Shown one piece after another: positions 26,222-26,811 of a stretch of DNA of 26,811 nucleotides; the first letter of the stretch is position 1; every line of letters starts with the position of its first letter. The translations under genes and the position numbers were made by a program. The DNA comes from Chara braunii. Lineage: Eukaryota; Streptophyta; Charophyceae; Charales; Characeae. The notes under the pieces are model-generated. The model saw only the letters and a list, made by a program, of their open reading frames with translations. It ran no database searches and was not told where the DNA came from. Location: positions 1,596,654-1,623,464 of the forward strand of contig BFEA01000132.1 in NCBI GenBank assembly GCA_003427395.1, in the 5' to 3' direction.

Positions 26222-26429
26222 GGGGAGGCCCGGGAGGCTGACCGTGCGGGTCGCCCGGTTGAGCGCCCCGGGTGTCATTCTGGGTGCCGGTTTGTACCCT
26301 GCGCGCCCGGATGGGAAAGCTAGCTGGGAAGGACCGGGAGGCTGACTGGGCGGGTCGCCCAGCTGAGCGCCCCGGGTGTCATTCTGGGCGCCGGTCAGTA
26401 CCCCACGTCCCCGGATGGGAAAGCTAGCT
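26222..26429 (+). repeat. Tandem tRNA-like units, two copies of 104 bp (SINE-like)
   Basis: Copy 1 is about 26222-26325 and copy 2 about 26326-26429; both end GGATGGGAAAGCTAGCT. Each has an A-box-like D arm (TCGCCCGGTTGA at 26251, TCGCCCAGCTGA at 26355), a CCCGG/CTGGG stem in the anticodon-arm position around GTGTCATT, and a B-box-like sequence (GGTTTGTACCC at 26289, GGTCAGTACCC at 26393). The spacing of about 38 bases from A to B box is tRNA-like. No full cloverleaf or acceptor stem is evident. A tRNA-derived SINE head in tandem is the best reading. Confidence 0.5.
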
Positions 26430-26811
26430 CGACGTGCCTCAAGTGAGATGGTGAGGAGACGATGCTGGCGGGTTCCCTGCACAGGGCTATGGTGCGTTCA
26501 TGTTGTTAAGGTAGGACTGTACAGTAGGATGCTGGATGAGTAGTAGTGGAGACTGGAAAAAATGTGGCGATGACGATGATGATCATCATCTTCCTTGATC
26601 TTACTGTTGTCACTTATGTTATCTAATTTTCGGCTGAGTGAAGACGGCCCCCGGCTTGTCTCGGCCGGTTGGGCCTGAGGGGGGCGCCCGGGTAAACCGG
26701 GCGGGCCAGAAAACCGCCAAGAATGTTTTTTTTTTTTTTGAAACCGGGGTCGTTCCACCCTCGGCGAGAGGACCCCGAATCTGCAATAACATTTTTGTTT
26801 TTGGGGGGGGG
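26430..26811. other. Window end: GC-rich hairpin-like sequence, T-run and terminal poly-G
   Basis: GGGCGCCCGGGTAAACCGGG near 26682-26701 recalls the GC-rich units upstream and is followed by a T-run at about 26727-26740. The window ends in nine G (26803-26811). No gene. Confidence 0.5.

Overview
This is a eukaryotic nuclear window, most likely from a streptophyte alga. A charophyte such as Chara is my best guess, but that is inference. It rests on a plant-like U6 snRNA, a PKA-like AGC kinase, a plant-style LINE and very repeat-rich DNA. I see no bacterial gene organisation. Only one protein gene looks intact.

Layout. Positions 1-95 are an assembly artefact: a 57-base copy of positions 1985-2041 joined to a complete Nextera mate-pair junction adapter. 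Positions 96-5500 hold no convincing gene. They contain tandem duplications (periods 283, 137, 140 and 22 bp), an AG microsatellite, a dispersed 16-bp motif and a small family of inverted-repeat (MITE-like) elements. From about 5600 to 12280 on the minus strand lies one decayed LINE: ORF1 with a CCHC knuckle, then ORF2 with endonuclease, reverse transcriptase and a C-terminal zinc finger. Its RT is split by a 590-bp element flanked by TTAA duplications. A further decayed minus-strand reading frame lies at 12673-13257.

The main gene is at 14917-19944 on the plus strand. It is a single uninterrupted frame of 1675 codons: about 1340 residues of low-complexity, probably disordered sequence followed by a complete PKA/PKG-like catalytic domain. 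The protein ends exactly on the AGC hydrophobic motif FEAF. A promoter-like module with a TATA box lies about 1.1 kb upstream, and a related module occurs at 3595-3620.

Downstream, 19945-25600 is intergenic or untranslated: pyrimidine-rich DNA, an 80-bp tandem repeat, degenerate direct repeats and a long imperfect hairpin at 24455-24567. A U6 snRNA-like gene lies at 25622-25721, bounded by purine-rich tracts. The window ends in GC-rich, tRNA-like tandem units. I found no functional relation between the kinase, the LINE and the U6 locus; they appear to be unrelated neighbours.
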